A stretch of DNA of 64,000 nt from Caprella mutica. Taxonomy: Eukaryota; Arthropoda; Malacostraca; Amphipoda; Caprellidae. The notes beneath the pieces are model-generated. The model saw nothing but the letters and a program-made list of their open reading frames with translations. It was not told the DNA's origin and ran no database searches. Numbering within the stretch: the first letter of the stretch is position 1; the number at the start of each line of letters is the position of its first letter. Of the stretch, positions 46,661 through 59,089 are shown piece after piece. A program made the position numbers and the translations under genes. Location: positions 124,001-188,000 of the forward strand of contig CANNZV010000518.1 in the NCBI GenBank assembly GCA_947561585.1. The letters run 5' to 3'.

Positions 46661-48894
46661 ATTAAAAAAAACATTAAATTTTCTAATGTTTTTAACAAAA
46701 AAAGTTATTAACTATATGAACATATTTATTCTTATTGTTCTAAACTTTTTTCATCAAAAGACACATTTGACTCCTAGCTTTGGACGCACCAAAATTTGTA
46801 AATAAATGTATTATTATAACTTTTTTCTTAACGTGTAAATCGGATTCAAATTTAATGTTATTATGGATGAAATTACGGCTATGAGTTGGTAAAATTTCAG
46901 CTTTGAAAAGCTTTTAATTAAATCTAAAGTTTTATTTATGTTTTGCATAGTGGGGAGTTAGGGGTTGTGTGTGTCAGGGGATTTTTCATGTAGGTAGCTG
47001 TATAGAAGTGGAGATTTATTTGGTCTGAGTTGTGATAGAAGTCTGCGTGTATATTTAGGTAGTTATACTATAGTGTGTTTTTATTCGTGTTTATTTCTGG
47101 TGATTATTAGTTTATTATTTTGTTTGTTGGTTTTGTGATTAGCAAAAGTGACACATTGCAGCTAAGTAAAGAATTCAACTAAAGAGAATTCGATTCTTAT
47201 GTCGTTATGGGCTTCAGTTTAATTGAATTTGTTTTTCATTTTTCTCTTAATAATGTATGATATGTCTGTGAACTTAATTCCTTTTTCTACGTTCATTCAT
47301 TCTAATTTATATTACTTACAGGGAATGTATCCTATAGAAAAGTCAGGAATTAAAACAATAGCAGTTCTGACAACATTTTATTAACAATGTGCGAATTCAT
47401 CCGTAATTCCAGTTACACATTGTTTGAGGAAGTTAAATTCAATGGTGATTCATGGAAGATTATTTTTAGAGTTTTTCACGCTCTGTTTGATAAGGTCTAC
47501 TGATTACAAGGAAATGTTACACTCTGTCACCTGGCTGATGGAGCGATGGGCGTCCTTCAAATAAAATGTGTTTTCTATTTTAAAAACCTGTAAAGCCATT
47601 TGGAAATTGAATTTTATACTGAATGAGAGAACGGAATTAATGATTATCGTAACCTCTAAAAGATTAAGGATTTCATATCATTTATATATTGTACCGAGAT
47701 TATGGATCTCTCATAACAGATAACGAGGTAGGAATAAAAATGCATCTTGCGTTTTTCTTTACTCCAAACAACTCGTAATTCTGAAACAATAAAGGAAAAT
47801 GGTTTCAGAACTATGAAATACACAATAACAGTTAACAAATTTATGACTACCAAGTACAAAGCACTTTGCAGAAAATGACAAAAATAAAATTCGATCTTTA
47901 GTGGAACTCAAAATTCCAACCCCTATTTTCAGCAATTTGCACTCCAATGAATTCCAATGAATTCCGATGAATTAATGAATCTAATAAATTCTATCGAATT
48001 CCAACAAACTGAAAATACTAAAGTTCAGAGAATGGGAAGTTAAGTGAATTGATTTACTCTAATGTTCAAAGGTAGAACTAGGTTTATTAGGGTGAAATAT
48101 GGTAATAGTGGTAATTGTAAATACGCGAATAAGAATTTAAATTCTATTCAAGCCTAAAATAAAATGAACACATAATGGCACTACTGGTAGAAAATATTCT
48201 ACCTGGGGAAAATAAGTAAACGCAATATATCAATAAATATAGCAAATAATTTCTTACCAGATAGGTAGTCTAGCTTAGGGTTTTAGAGAATCACTTGTGG
48301 GAGGTGGACAACGTTTAACTGGGTTAGCACAATCATTATTTATATTCAGAGTTAAATATCTCTTTAATTACGCATCTGACAGAAATAGAAAATTTAATGA
48401 AGGTATGGTACACCCAAATGCCGGACGTCGAATTTCTTCTATCTAATCTGAAAGTTTAATTATCTTTATGCAACCGGTAATTGAGGAGTTAGTGAAATTC
48501 AACGTTTCGGCAAACTAAAATTAAAAATTATAGATGTCCAAATATACTCAAAAATAGAAAAAATGGCTACTTCTATCGTTCGAAAGAAGAAGTCAGCATA
48601 ATTCACACATATCAAAAGGTGACTGGGGTCGGCTAATTAAAGTAATTATTCGTAGTATTAAACTTTTAATGAAATTGACCTGAAGGTAGCAGATATTAAA
48701 TATCACTAAAGCGCTGAGACACCCTATCACCTCTCTCAATCGAAAACTATATGAAAAGAAAGCATATTATTTGTAGATTTGGTAGGAGATGCTATTTAAA
48801 TTCTAGGGAAGTGCAAATTCAAATTACCCTAAATTATCGTGAATGTTAAATTTCATGAGTGAACATGACATATATATATATTGATTAACCTGCG
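46661..48894. other. AT-rich, no gene seen
   Basis: Only short frames. 47930-48010 has a GAATTCCAATGAATTCCGATG microsatellite-like phrase. No splice-consistent exons or element ends recognised. Confidence 0.45.
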
Positions 48895-49080
48895 CCAAGG
48901 CCTCGTAGTTGAAGAGCATAACCCTAGCGCTATCCTCTAAAACTGCAAGTAGCGTAAAATAAAAAATAACTATTCATAATCCAAATTACAACAGTTCGGG
49001 GCCCCAGGAACGCAACCCCCTTCTCTTCCATTCACCACAGACAGCTTCAGGATAGAGCCCCTAGCTGGGGTCACTAAATC
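48895..49080 (+). repeat. Dispersed repeat X, copy 4 (3' part)
   Basis: GGCCTCGTAGTTGAAGAGCA, CTATCCTCTAAAACTGCAAG, ACAACAGTTCGGGGCCCCAG and ACCACAGACAGCTTCAGGAT; truncated at the 5' side compared with copy 3. Confidence 0.7.
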
Positions 49081-50925
49081 TATTTAAACTAAGAAATGTT
49101 GGTAAAATGAAAATAAATGAAATGCATAAAAGACAATTTATGTATGTAGGTTCTAACAAACAATAATGTACAAATGAAATAAATTTTCCGTATGGAAAAG
49201 AAAAGAAACACTTCAAAAAAATCCTATACTATAATTTTGTAATTATTAATTTACAACACTCAATTTGTACTTATAATTAAACCGCTAAAACATGAATCAT
49301 GCGGCGAGTTGTCCGACCGGTGAATTGTCCGGTCACTGTAGAATATTTAAGAAAAAAGTAGGTAAAGCGTTCTAGTTTAGCAGATTATTGGATTACAATT
49401 TTTAATTTGTTTTAATCGATTTTTTTTAATATTGATACAATATTATTTAATCAGAAATATCTTAGATATTTAACGAAAATTCACTAATTCTTGGTATCTT
49501 TAATTATTTATTAATTGACATTATTTTTGTTTTCTGCAAAAAAAGGAGATCTAAAGTATTGTAGTCAAATCCCAAAATATTGATTTAAAACTCCATGTTA
49601 TTTGCCTCTACATTTACTTTCATTCAAACTGCAGTCACAATGTTTCCACTTGACAGTACTTGCACTAACATATTGGCAATAGTGAGTTAATTTTTTTACA
49701 TATATTTTTTATATCTATATTTTACTTTAATACTTTTTAAATATTTCTTTTTTCTCTTCTTTTCTTTTACTATTATACCCCATTAGTTTTAATGGGGAAG
49801 TACACTAGTTTTATTAATAGTGAGTATAGCCGTCTTCGCTCTTCTATGCATGTAATTATCTTGAATCTTTCTATTACCTATACGTACCTGTGTTTGTGAC
49901 GTCTCCCTTTATTAACCCCATCAAATATAATCTCTATGCAGAACAGAAGAAAGTAGAGATGCTGTTACTAAAAACAAAACTCTTCCGCCACACTTTTAAA
50001 GATCACTTTCAACCAATTTTTTTATTGTTTCTTTCAATGCGGCTAATATTTTACTATATCCTTTTAGACATTTTTAAAATCAATATACTACAATATCCGT
50101 TCTATTTCTGAGTTGCTAATTTTATGTCCGAAGAAAAAGAATGTACGCCGATTATTTTGAGTCCCAGCTAGGAGGCATTTATACTGTATGATCTATTTAA
50201 TATAGAGTATTCAGGTAAAGGTAGAAATAGGAGAAACTTATTATTGAAACCTTAATTTACTTCATATATTCATTTATAATTTAAGTTAAGGCCAAATATG
50301 CAATGTTTGTTTATAAAATTCTAACCAAATATCAAATCTAAAAGCGCACAATATTTTTCTTCATCGTCATATCAGTGTTTCTTACTATTGACTATAAAAT
50401 CTCTTTGAAAGCGTATAATTGAAAGCACAAATTATTAGTATTCCTTATAATGTGGGCATTTTAATGAAATTGTGACATACCGACGGAGGGCTGAACGAAC
50501 GCGGTTCTTATAATAAGTTTATCAATAAATCGCATGCTAAATAAAAAGCATACAGCAAGAAAAAAATATATTCACATAATATTTACTATGAATTAGTATA
50601 GTAAGTATAGAATCTCTTTTAAAGGTTGTATGAAAATATTATGTGTGAAAATTAGAAATTTAATATCTAGGTATCTTACAATTATTAAATTATAAAAAAT
50701 TCACTGTTCCGATTTTTTGCGGTAAAATAATTAATAAAAAAAAATGTAGAGCTTATATTATTATTACTTTAAAATGTAGTCTAATGCAATTTCAGCGCAG
50801 TTTAAAGGCAGTTATTAAATACCCTTCATTTCTATTTATGAAGATTTTTTGTCAATTTTTTATCACTTGAAGTTCGATTTGTTTTGCAGCTCTCTGAAAA
50901 GCTACCTACATATATTTTTATGAGT
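49081..50925. other. AT-rich, no gene seen
   Basis: Only feature: GCGGCGAGTTGTCCGACCGG then TGAATTGTCCGGTCACTG at 49300-49338, a short GC-rich phrase that looks like a MITE end; no partner found. Confidence 0.4.
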
Positions 50926-51575
50926 AATATTGCTTACCAATTTTGTAAACCGCAGATCTAAGGATGTTCCAGTAATATTCGATTGGATTCAGTTTTGAGT
51001 TTTGGGCTGAGCAGTTCATTAATAAATCATTTAAGAAGTCTTTACCCTTTGTGTATTTTAATAAACAACGACTGTGAGCATTTTCTAGCTTAAGTAATTG
51101 TCAAATTTTCTCCTCTTTTGTTTTCTTGAGCATTGGGCCAAAGGATTTTTCTCTAAAACTTTACAATAGTCAACATTATTGAATTATTTTACACCATATT
51201 ATTGAAATAATCTTGAAAAATTATTAACAATGAGTAAATCGAGTTATTTAATTAAGACAATCGAGTCATAATTACGCATAGTGAGTCCTTAATCAGCCAA
51301 AACTCGAACTGAATCCAATCGAACAATATACTGGAGTATCCTTAAAGGCTGCTTCACACATGTCGGAGATCCGTCCGTCCCGGACGGATCTCCGACATGT
51401 GTCTCCGGTCCGTGATTTTTTATCACTGCGAGGAGCCGGTACTGTGTGAATGTGTCCGTTGAAATTAAAGTAACGATATATTTTTTAACTGACACTAAAT
51501 CACTGAGAGGAGAGTAAGACTGACATGTATGAATCAGCCTTAGATCTGCGGTTTACAAAATTGGTAAGCAATAAC
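50926..51575. mobile_element. Foldback element with a MITE inserted in one arm
   Basis: Left arm 50926-51005 (TTGCTTACCAATTTTGTAAA, CCGCAGATCTAAGG, CGATTGGATTCAGTT) is repeated in inverse as two pieces, 51290-51344 and 51541-51575. The right arm is split at TTA/TAA by the 51345-51537 insert; the left arm shows the uninterrupted site (GATCTAAGGATGTTCCAG). The loop is AT-rich and non-coding. Confidence 0.8.
51345..51537. mobile_element. Harbinger-like MITE with a perfect internal hairpin
   Basis: Ends GGCTGCTTCACACATGTC and (complement) GGCTGATTCATACATGTC, flanked by TTA. Next to the left end a perfect palindrome has 22-base arms (51356-51377 and 51381-51402, GTCGGAGATCCGTCCG core) around TCC. 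The GGCTGNTTCA-type end and 3-bp TTA duplication suggest the PIF/Harbinger group. Confidence 0.75.
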
Positions 51576-52920
51576 AAGTTAATGCCTTAAAACTGCGCTA
51601 AAGTTGCTTAAATTTTAACCAAGTTTACCATTGAAAGTAAAAATAATCTTAGATCTATATTTGTTTAGTATATTTTGTTATTATTTTATTGTTTTATAAT
51701 CCATAAATTATGAATTTGCAAAAGAAATCGGAATGCTGAAATTAAATATATGATAGATACTAAATCTTTAATTTTCACACATAATTTTTTCTTATATCCA
51801 TTAGAAGAGAATATTATTTAAGTAAAATAATAGACGTAATTGATAAATTAATTTTATGTACAACTCTTTATAGTGATATAACTATAGACCTGAATCTCAA
51901 TCCTCCTCCAGCATGTGGTAATAACTGTAATATATTAATAATACTGTATTGAAAAGTGAATTGCACATTACAAATACTCAATAAATATTGGGCAATGTTA
52001 GAAAACATTGCCGATAATAACACGACAGAAATATTGTGTTAAAGGTCCTTTATTAAATAAACTTTCGCAAATATTAAAGTTAATTTTAAAGTTATTTTTT
52101 ACTTCGTTTTTTAAAACTTCTTTAACATTTATTTAATAATTGTTTTATTATTAGAAAACAAAATGTCGATAAAATATTGGATTATTTTACTCAAGAATAA
52201 TTCTTCTTTGTTATACTCAAGAATTATTTTTCTTTACTGTAGTTCTTAACTATCCTTTACACTGTGAATAGGTTGCAGTCTTAAGAGTAATAATAATAGG
52301 AAAATAAGGTAATAGGTTCAGTTTACCGTAGCTGCGGTGGTGAGAGGTTGTCAGTCCGAGTCTCTCTGTGAAGTGATTGCAAGCTAGAAAATCTGTTTGA
52401 AAACATCACGAAACATAAACCGGATTATGAGAAGAGATTTAACTATCAATTAATAATTGTACGTGTCCCTATTTACTAAATTTTAACAAAATGTATTTAC
52501 AAGTATCTATATAGAATTGTTACTTTGTGTATATATTATCCGGTGCATTTGCAGCAATGATCCTCATTTGAATGATTAATATAAAATTCTGCCATGTGGA
52601 AAAAATACTTGAAATGTATCAAATATTAGATAGAAATAAAATACTACATAATTAGCCGATTTAGATCAATTTACTATTTTGCAATTGATTTAAATAGGAG
52701 AGACTGTTGCTCTACATCCGTATATAGAAAAGCATTGGAAATTAGGAAAAAGTAGCTAGCGTGTTTTGAAATCTTCATAGTTTGTGTGTTTTTCTCAAAT
52801 GAAATATTTAGCATAATATGGTGGATAAGCATTAACAAGTTAATGATAGGAAATATTGCGATTGAAATCGATGTATTTTCAGAAAAAAAATTATATTCGA
52901 TGACATAAGTTAGATCAGAA
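51576..52920. other. AT-rich, no gene seen
   Basis: 52190-52230 contains two CTCAAGAAT(A/T)ATT phrases. A patch at 52325-52375 (GTAGCTGCGGTGGTGAGAGG) is less AT-rich but has no open frame with splice sites. Confidence 0.4.
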
Positions 52921-52923
52921 ATC

Positions 52924-53990
52924 CGATAGATGGCTTTTTGTTTAAATTATTTCCCGATAGATGGCTTTTTGTTTACAATATTTCCCGATAGATGGCTTTT
53001 TGTTTACATTATTTCCCGATAGATGGCTTTTTGTTTACATTATTTCCCGATAGATGGCTTTTTGTTTACAATATTTCCCGATAGATGGCTTTTTGTTTAC
53101 AATATTTCCCGATAGATGGCTTTTTGTTTACATTATTTCCCGATAGATGGCTTTTTGTTTACATTATTTCCCGATAGATGGCTTTTTGTTTACAATATTT
53201 CCCGATAGATGGCTTTTTGTTTACATTATTTCCCGATAGATGGCTTTTTGTTTACAATATTTCCCGATAGATGGCTTTTTGTTTACATTATTTCCCGATA
53301 GATGGCTTTTTGTTTACATTATTTCCCGATAGATGGCTTTTTGTTTACAATATTTCCCGATAGATGGCTTTTTGTTTACATTATTTCCCGATAGATGGCT
53401 TTTTGTTTACAATATTTCCCGATAGATGGCTTTTTGTTTACATTATTTCCCGATAGATGGCTTTTTGTTTACATTATTTCCCGATAGATGGCTTTTTGTT
53501 TACATTATTTCCCGATAGATGGCTTTTTGTTTACAATATTTCCCGATAGATGGCTTTCTGTTTACATTATTTTCCGATAGATGGCTTTTTGTTTACATTA
53601 TTTTCCGTTAGATGGCTTTTTGTTTACATTATTTTCTGTCAGATGGCTTCTTGTTTACGTTATTTTCCGATAGATGTCTTTTTGTTTACAATATTTCCCG
53701 TTAGAGGGCATTTTGTTTACATTATTTTCTGTCAGAGGGCTTTTTGTTTACGTTATTTTCCGATAGATGGCTTTTTGTTATTAACATTATTTTCCGATAG
53801 ATGGCTTTTTGTTTACATTATTTTCCGATAGATGGTTTTTTGTTTACATTATTTTCCGACAGATGGCTTTTTGTTTACATTATTTTCCGATAGATGGTTT
53901 TTTGTTTACATTATTTTCCGACAGATGGCTTTTTGTTTACATTATTTTCCGATAGATGGTTTTTTGTTTACATTATTTTCCGACAGATGA
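52924..53990. repeat. 31-bp satellite (CGATAGATGGCTTTTTGTTT)
   Basis: About 34 units; the spacer alternates between ACATTATTTCC and ACAATATTTCC. Homogeneous from 52924 to about 53540, then diverging units with TTTTCCGACAG and a 3-bp insertion at 53775. Open frames across it reflect the repeat. Confidence 0.95.
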
Positions 53991-54749
53991 CGTACTGTTC
54001 ACATTCAAAAGGCAGACATAGTAATACTCTTCACGCAAGGTGTACCGTAAAGCTACAAACGACTGACGAAAACTAGTGAAAAACTTGTAAGAAAGTCATG
54101 GCACTTTCTAAAATTAAATTACTTTTTGTAACAATCACTATTAAATAATATTACATTGTCAATTATTCTAATTCTATGCGAACATAATTTAGTAAATAGA
54201 GCATTTTTATCTTTGTTTTTATTTATTTATTAGTGACATTATTTTTATTTTGTTTAAAGATATTAAAGCATTAAAAAGTAAAGTGTTACATTTGGGCAAA
54301 CTCTCTATTTTGACAAGTAGCTAAGTTAGTTATTTTCATTGACTGCATTATAGTGAAATAACTTGTACATTCTCTTTGCGAAAGTACTGGACGTGTCTTT
54401 TCTCTTTTCCAATAATAATTAACACTAATTTTATTGTGGCGATTTCTTTACAAGGCCTATTACAGTGATTTCTTTTCGATTAAATGTCAATTGGAAAAAC
54501 TTTTGCAAAGCTGCATAGCAATTCTGAGACATATTCCTCGTGTTGGTATGATATGTAGAATGATGTGGTTATTAGTTGGGGATTAGCATCTCAATCCTTA
54601 TTAATGTTAACCTGTTTGTAGTACTCACATTGGTAGCTGCAAACTATATTGAATTTCCATAAAAATTCATGATTATTTTAATTGGTCAATGATTATGTAT
54701 CGTAACCTCAAGTTTCAAATTCTATTTTTTAAAAGTTAATGAACTAACT
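53991..54749. other. AT-rich, no gene seen
   Basis: No array, element end or exon that I can support. Confidence 0.4.
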
Positions 54750-55985
54750 ACTCAAGCAGTGAACTAGTGGTTCTTTATATCTGTTCCAGAACTAACTACT
54801 CTAGCAGTGAACTAGTGGTTCTTTATATCTGTTCCAGAACTAACTACTCTAGCAGTGAACTAGTGGTTCTTTATATCTGTTCCATTAAGAACTAACTACT
54901 CTAGCAGTGAACTAGTGGTTCTTTATATCTGTTCCAGAACTAACTACTCTAGCAGTGAACTAGTGGTTCTTTATATCTGTTCCAGAACTAACTACTCTAG
55001 CAGTGAACTAGTGGTTCTTTATATCTGTTCCATTAAGAACTAACTACTCTAGCAGTGAACTAGTGGTTCTTTATATCTGTTCCAGAACTAACTACTCTAG
55101 CAGTGAACTAGTGGTTCTTTATATCTGTTCCAGAACTAACTACTCTAGCAGTGAACTAGTGGTTTTTTATCTCTGTTCCATTAAGAACTAACTACTCTAG
55201 CAGTGAACTAGTGGTTCTTTATATCTGTTCCATTAAGAACTAACTACTCTAGCAGTGAACTAGTGGTTCTTTATATCTGTTCCATTAAGAACTAACTACT
55301 CTAGCAGTGAACTAGTGGTTCTTTATCTCTGTTCCATTAAGAACTAACTACTCTAGCAGTGAACTAGTGGTTCTTTATATCTGTTCCATTAAGAACTAAC
55401 TACTCTAGCAGTGAACTAGTGGTTCTTTATATCTGTTCCATTAAGAACTAACTACTCTAGCAGTGAACTAGTGGTTCTTTATATCTGTTCCATTAAGAAC
55501 TAACTACTCTAGCAGTGAACTAGTGGTTCTTTATATCTGTTCCATTAAGAACTAACTACTCTAGCAGTGAACTAGTGGTTCTTTATCTCTGTTCCATTAA
55601 GAACTAACTACTCTAGCAGTGAACTAGTGGTTCTTTATATCTGTTCCATTAAGAACTAACTACTCTAGCAGTGAACTAGTGGTTCTTTATATCTGTTCCA
55701 TTAAGAACTAACTACTCTAGCAGTGAACTAGTGGTTCTTTATATCTGTTCCACTAAGAACTAACTACTCTAGCAGTGAACTAGTGGTTCCTTATATCTGT
55801 TCTATATAGAACTAACTACTCTAGCAGTGAACTAGTGGTTCTTTATCTCTGTTCCAGAACTAACTACTCTGGCAGTGAACTAGTGGTTCTTTATATCTGT
55901 TCCAGAACTAACTACTCTAGCAGTGAACTAGTGGTTCTTTATCTCTGTTCCAGAACTAACTACTCTAGCAGTGAACTAGAGTTTT
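54750..55985. repeat. 48/52-bp satellite (CTAGCAGTGAACTAGTGG)
   Basis: About 24 units with AACTAACTACTCTAGCAGTG and TGGTTCTTTATATCTGTTCC. Two spacer forms: CAG (48 bp) mainly at both ends and CATTAAG (52 bp) in the middle. CTAGCAGTGAACTAG is close to a palindrome. No gene. Confidence 0.95.
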
Positions 55986-56377
55986 TTTTTCCAGCAAACC
56001 ACAGTACTTATGTTGCTCTCGCTGTTCCATCTTTCAGTCTCTTCTCCCTTCCTATTAAAGTGTACGACAACTGTCCAAACTATCAGAGGAAAGGTTTTCA
56101 TCTAATCCAGAGCCGCATTCAATAAAACTAAATGCCGAGACCCAAAGCTCTACAATTGCCTCGTGGTTGTTGTTATACAAATCACTACCCGTTCCTTATC
56201 CTCACCTCTGTCTAACACCTCACAATAACAATAAAGAAAGTTGTGTATGGGTAATTAGCAGGTTGTACTCTCTTTCCTAATGTAGCTCATTATCCTTGAA
56301 AAGATACCTATTACTTAAATCCTTTTGCAGTAATGACTAGGATGTGACGTCACTGTAACCACACTCAACATCTCATT
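55986..56377. other. Spacer between arrays, no gene supported
   Basis: Contains TGACGTCA at 56345-56352. A pyrimidine-rich TTTTTTTTCCAG at 55984-55994 followed by an open frame to 56125 resembles an acceptor and exon, but no partner exon was found. Confidence 0.35.
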
Positions 56378-57215
56378 GCAACACAGTGATTGTACCACAC
56401 AGTGACTGCAGTGATTGTACCACACAGTGACTGCAGTGATTGTACCACACAGTGACTGCAGTGATTGTACCACACAGTGACTGCAGTGAATGTACCACAC
56501 AGTGACTGCAGTGATTGTACCACACAGTGACTGCAGTGATTGTACCACACAGTGACTGCAGTGAATGTACCACACAGTGACTGCAGTGATTGTACCACAC
56601 AGTGACTGCAGTGATTGTACCACACAGTGACTGCAGTGATTGTACCACACAGTGACTGCAGTGATTGTACCACACAGTGACTGCAGTGACTGTACCACAT
56701 AGTTACTGTACCACACAGTGACTGTACCACACAGTGACTGCAGTGACTGTACCACATAGTGACTGCAGTGACTGTACCACATAGTTACTGTACCACACAG
56801 TGACTGTACCACACAGTGACTGTACCACACAGTGACTGTACCACACAGTGACTGTACCACACAGTAACTGTACCACACAGTGACTGTACCACACAGTGAC
56901 TGTACCACACAGAGACTGTACCACACAGTGACTGTACCACACAGTGACTGTACCACACAGTGACTGTACCACACAGTGACTGTACCACACAGTGAGTGTA
57001 CCACACAGTGAGTGTACCACACAGTGAGTGTACCACACAGTGAGTGTACCTCACAGTGACTACCACACAGTGACTGTACCACACAGTGACTGTACCACAC
57101 AGTGACTGTACCACACAGTAACTGTACCACACATTGACTGTACCTCACAGTGACTGTACCTCACAGTGACTGTACCTCACAGTGACTGTACCTCACAGTG
57201 ACTGCAGTGACTGTA
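56378..57215. repeat. 25-bp and 16-bp satellite (TGACTGTACCACACAG)
   Basis: From 56378 to about 56700 the unit is 25 bp (TGACTGCAGTGATTGTACCA plus CACAG); from about 56700 to 57215 it is mostly 16 bp (TGACTGTACCACACAG), with AGTGAGTG and TACCTCACAG variants. The 25-bp unit equals the 16-bp unit with an extra GCAGTGATT-like insert. Confidence 0.95.
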
Positions 57216-58099
57216 TATTGATAATCACTCTGCAATACAAAGAAATAAGATATTAATTTTATTTTCGTATGTTTTTAACTTTTATTTTCACAAGTTGTGT
57301 GTTTTATATAGTTGTTTATATAGAAATTGTTCTATATACAAATATCATTGAATAATAAAATGTTTAGGTAAGTACGCAAGTAATAATCACTCAAAAGATT
57401 GTCGAGTATACCTTCAATGAAATGAAAAGCTAAAAAAATGAAGAATTTTGAGTCAAAATTTTTATATTTGGCAAAGTGTGGTTGATAAGGTCCTTCTTTG
57501 CGTAGTGAGTAGAGAAAGGTTCCTATTAGTAAAGAGTCTAATGTACCAATAAATGCATATTCGTGTTTAGTATTTGAGGTTACAGGCAGGCCCTGCTTTT
57601 ATTACCTAATCACGACTCATAGTTATTACAAATTGTAATAAGAACGAGACGTATGAATCACGTTATATAATTGTAATTCCGTAAACATTTCATTTTCTAT
57701 GAGTTAGAAAGAAAATGGTTATGAAAGGTCTTTTGAATAAATTGAACAGTAATTGTGTGCGCTGAAAATATATTTTACATTGGGGTACTATCTTTATTTG
57801 TGACCATGATAACTGCAGGTGTATATATCATAGTATTAAATTAATTATTCATTTATATAACTGGGTGAGATTAAAAGAATTATCTTTTACTACATCACTC
57901 ATAGAAAATGATACATTTATGGAATAACAATTATATAATAATGCGAGTCATCCCCGCTCTTAATTACCATTTGTTATTGGTATTAAAGCAAGAGCGGGGG
58001 TAATGAAAGCGGGGCTTGCTTGCATTTTTATACATGTTAATTAAATTTTATTTCTAAAAATTATAATAGATAAATTCTATTTCTACCTTTCTGTAGTGA
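57216..58099. other. AT-rich, no gene seen; one GC hairpin
   Basis: CCCCGCTCTT at 57953 pairs with AAGAGCGGGG at 57991 across a 28-base loop; a third copy AAAGCGGGGCTTGC follows. Possibly a small foldback. Confidence 0.4.
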
Positions 58100-58420
58100 A
58101 TGGAAGAGAAATGGGTGGTGTTTCTTTGACTAAGCCACTTATAGTGCTTTTGTTTTATTAAAAATAAAACGTCACATTCCTTGATAAGTGACTGCATTCA
58201 CAGAGTAGCTTTCCTGCATCCATGAGAATTGACACCGACTGGTGGTAGGCGACTACAAAGTTACCACACAGTGACTTACCTACCAGTAATTACCTGTCAA
58301 GGAGCCATTTTCCTTTCTGACTGCTTCTTCCAGTTCCCTGTACTTAATTTCCTTTTCACGGTAGCGATATGGCCTTTAGCTCCGAAACAGACGCCACGCC
58401 CCACTAAATTAATTAGCAAT
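58100..58420 (-). repeat. Dispersed repeat X, copy 5 (inverted)
   Basis: On the minus strand: AAAGGCCATATCGCTACCGT, AACTGGAAGAAGCAGTCAGA, AAATGGCTCCTTGAC, CACCAGTCGGTG and CTCATGGATGCAGGAAAGCT, then CTCTGTGAATGCAGTCACTT. Same order as copy 3. Confidence 0.75.
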
Positions 58421-58734
58421 AAAATCCATTTTAGATTTGTTTAACTTCGATTTCAAAGATAAATCTATCAATGAAAACCTATTGTACCGGACTATTTAAT
58501 TGATTTGCCTGTTCAGTGTATTAATTATAATTTATATATGTCATGCAATAACATTTTAGACTTTATAATTCTCTGTCTCAGCTGTGTGACAGATTAGTTT
58601 GCAGAAAATCATAATGGAAATTATTTGTTTATTTATTTGATCATTTATTTATTCACTGTCATCACAATTTCTTCCAATTCAAAATGAAAGTAAAGCGTGA
58701 TTGAAAAGATATTTACACCACGGCATTTCCATAT

Positions 58735-58855
58735 TATCAACTTGATTATAAGATGATTATTAATCTTATTATCAACTTGATTATAAGATGATTATTAATC
58801 TTATTATCAACTTGATTATAAGATGATTATTAATCTTATTTTTATCAACATGATT
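58735..58855. repeat. 35-bp tandem repeat, three units
   Basis: TTATCAACTTGATTATAAGA followed by TGATTATTAATCTTA, three complete units and a fourth that decays. Confidence 0.9.
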
Positions 58856-59089
58856 ATTAGAAACTCAAAGTTGCAGGTTTTTGTTTAGGATTAAAACTTT
58901 CGAATTGAAAGATGTCTATTCATCGTCAGGAACAAGAATGCAAATCAGGACTATGCAATGCACTTTGTGACTAACTGTCGTATGTTGAATACTACTTTCT
59001 ATTTTATTTCATTATTCTTTATAATTTATATAATAATTATTTTTGAAATTTTATAACGAAAATTTGGGAACTTTTATGTTTGATAATAA

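Noticed and set aside
56315..57148. A 277-residue minus-strand frame rich in Cys and Val
   Set aside because: Translation of the 16/25-bp satellite; no flanking gene structure.
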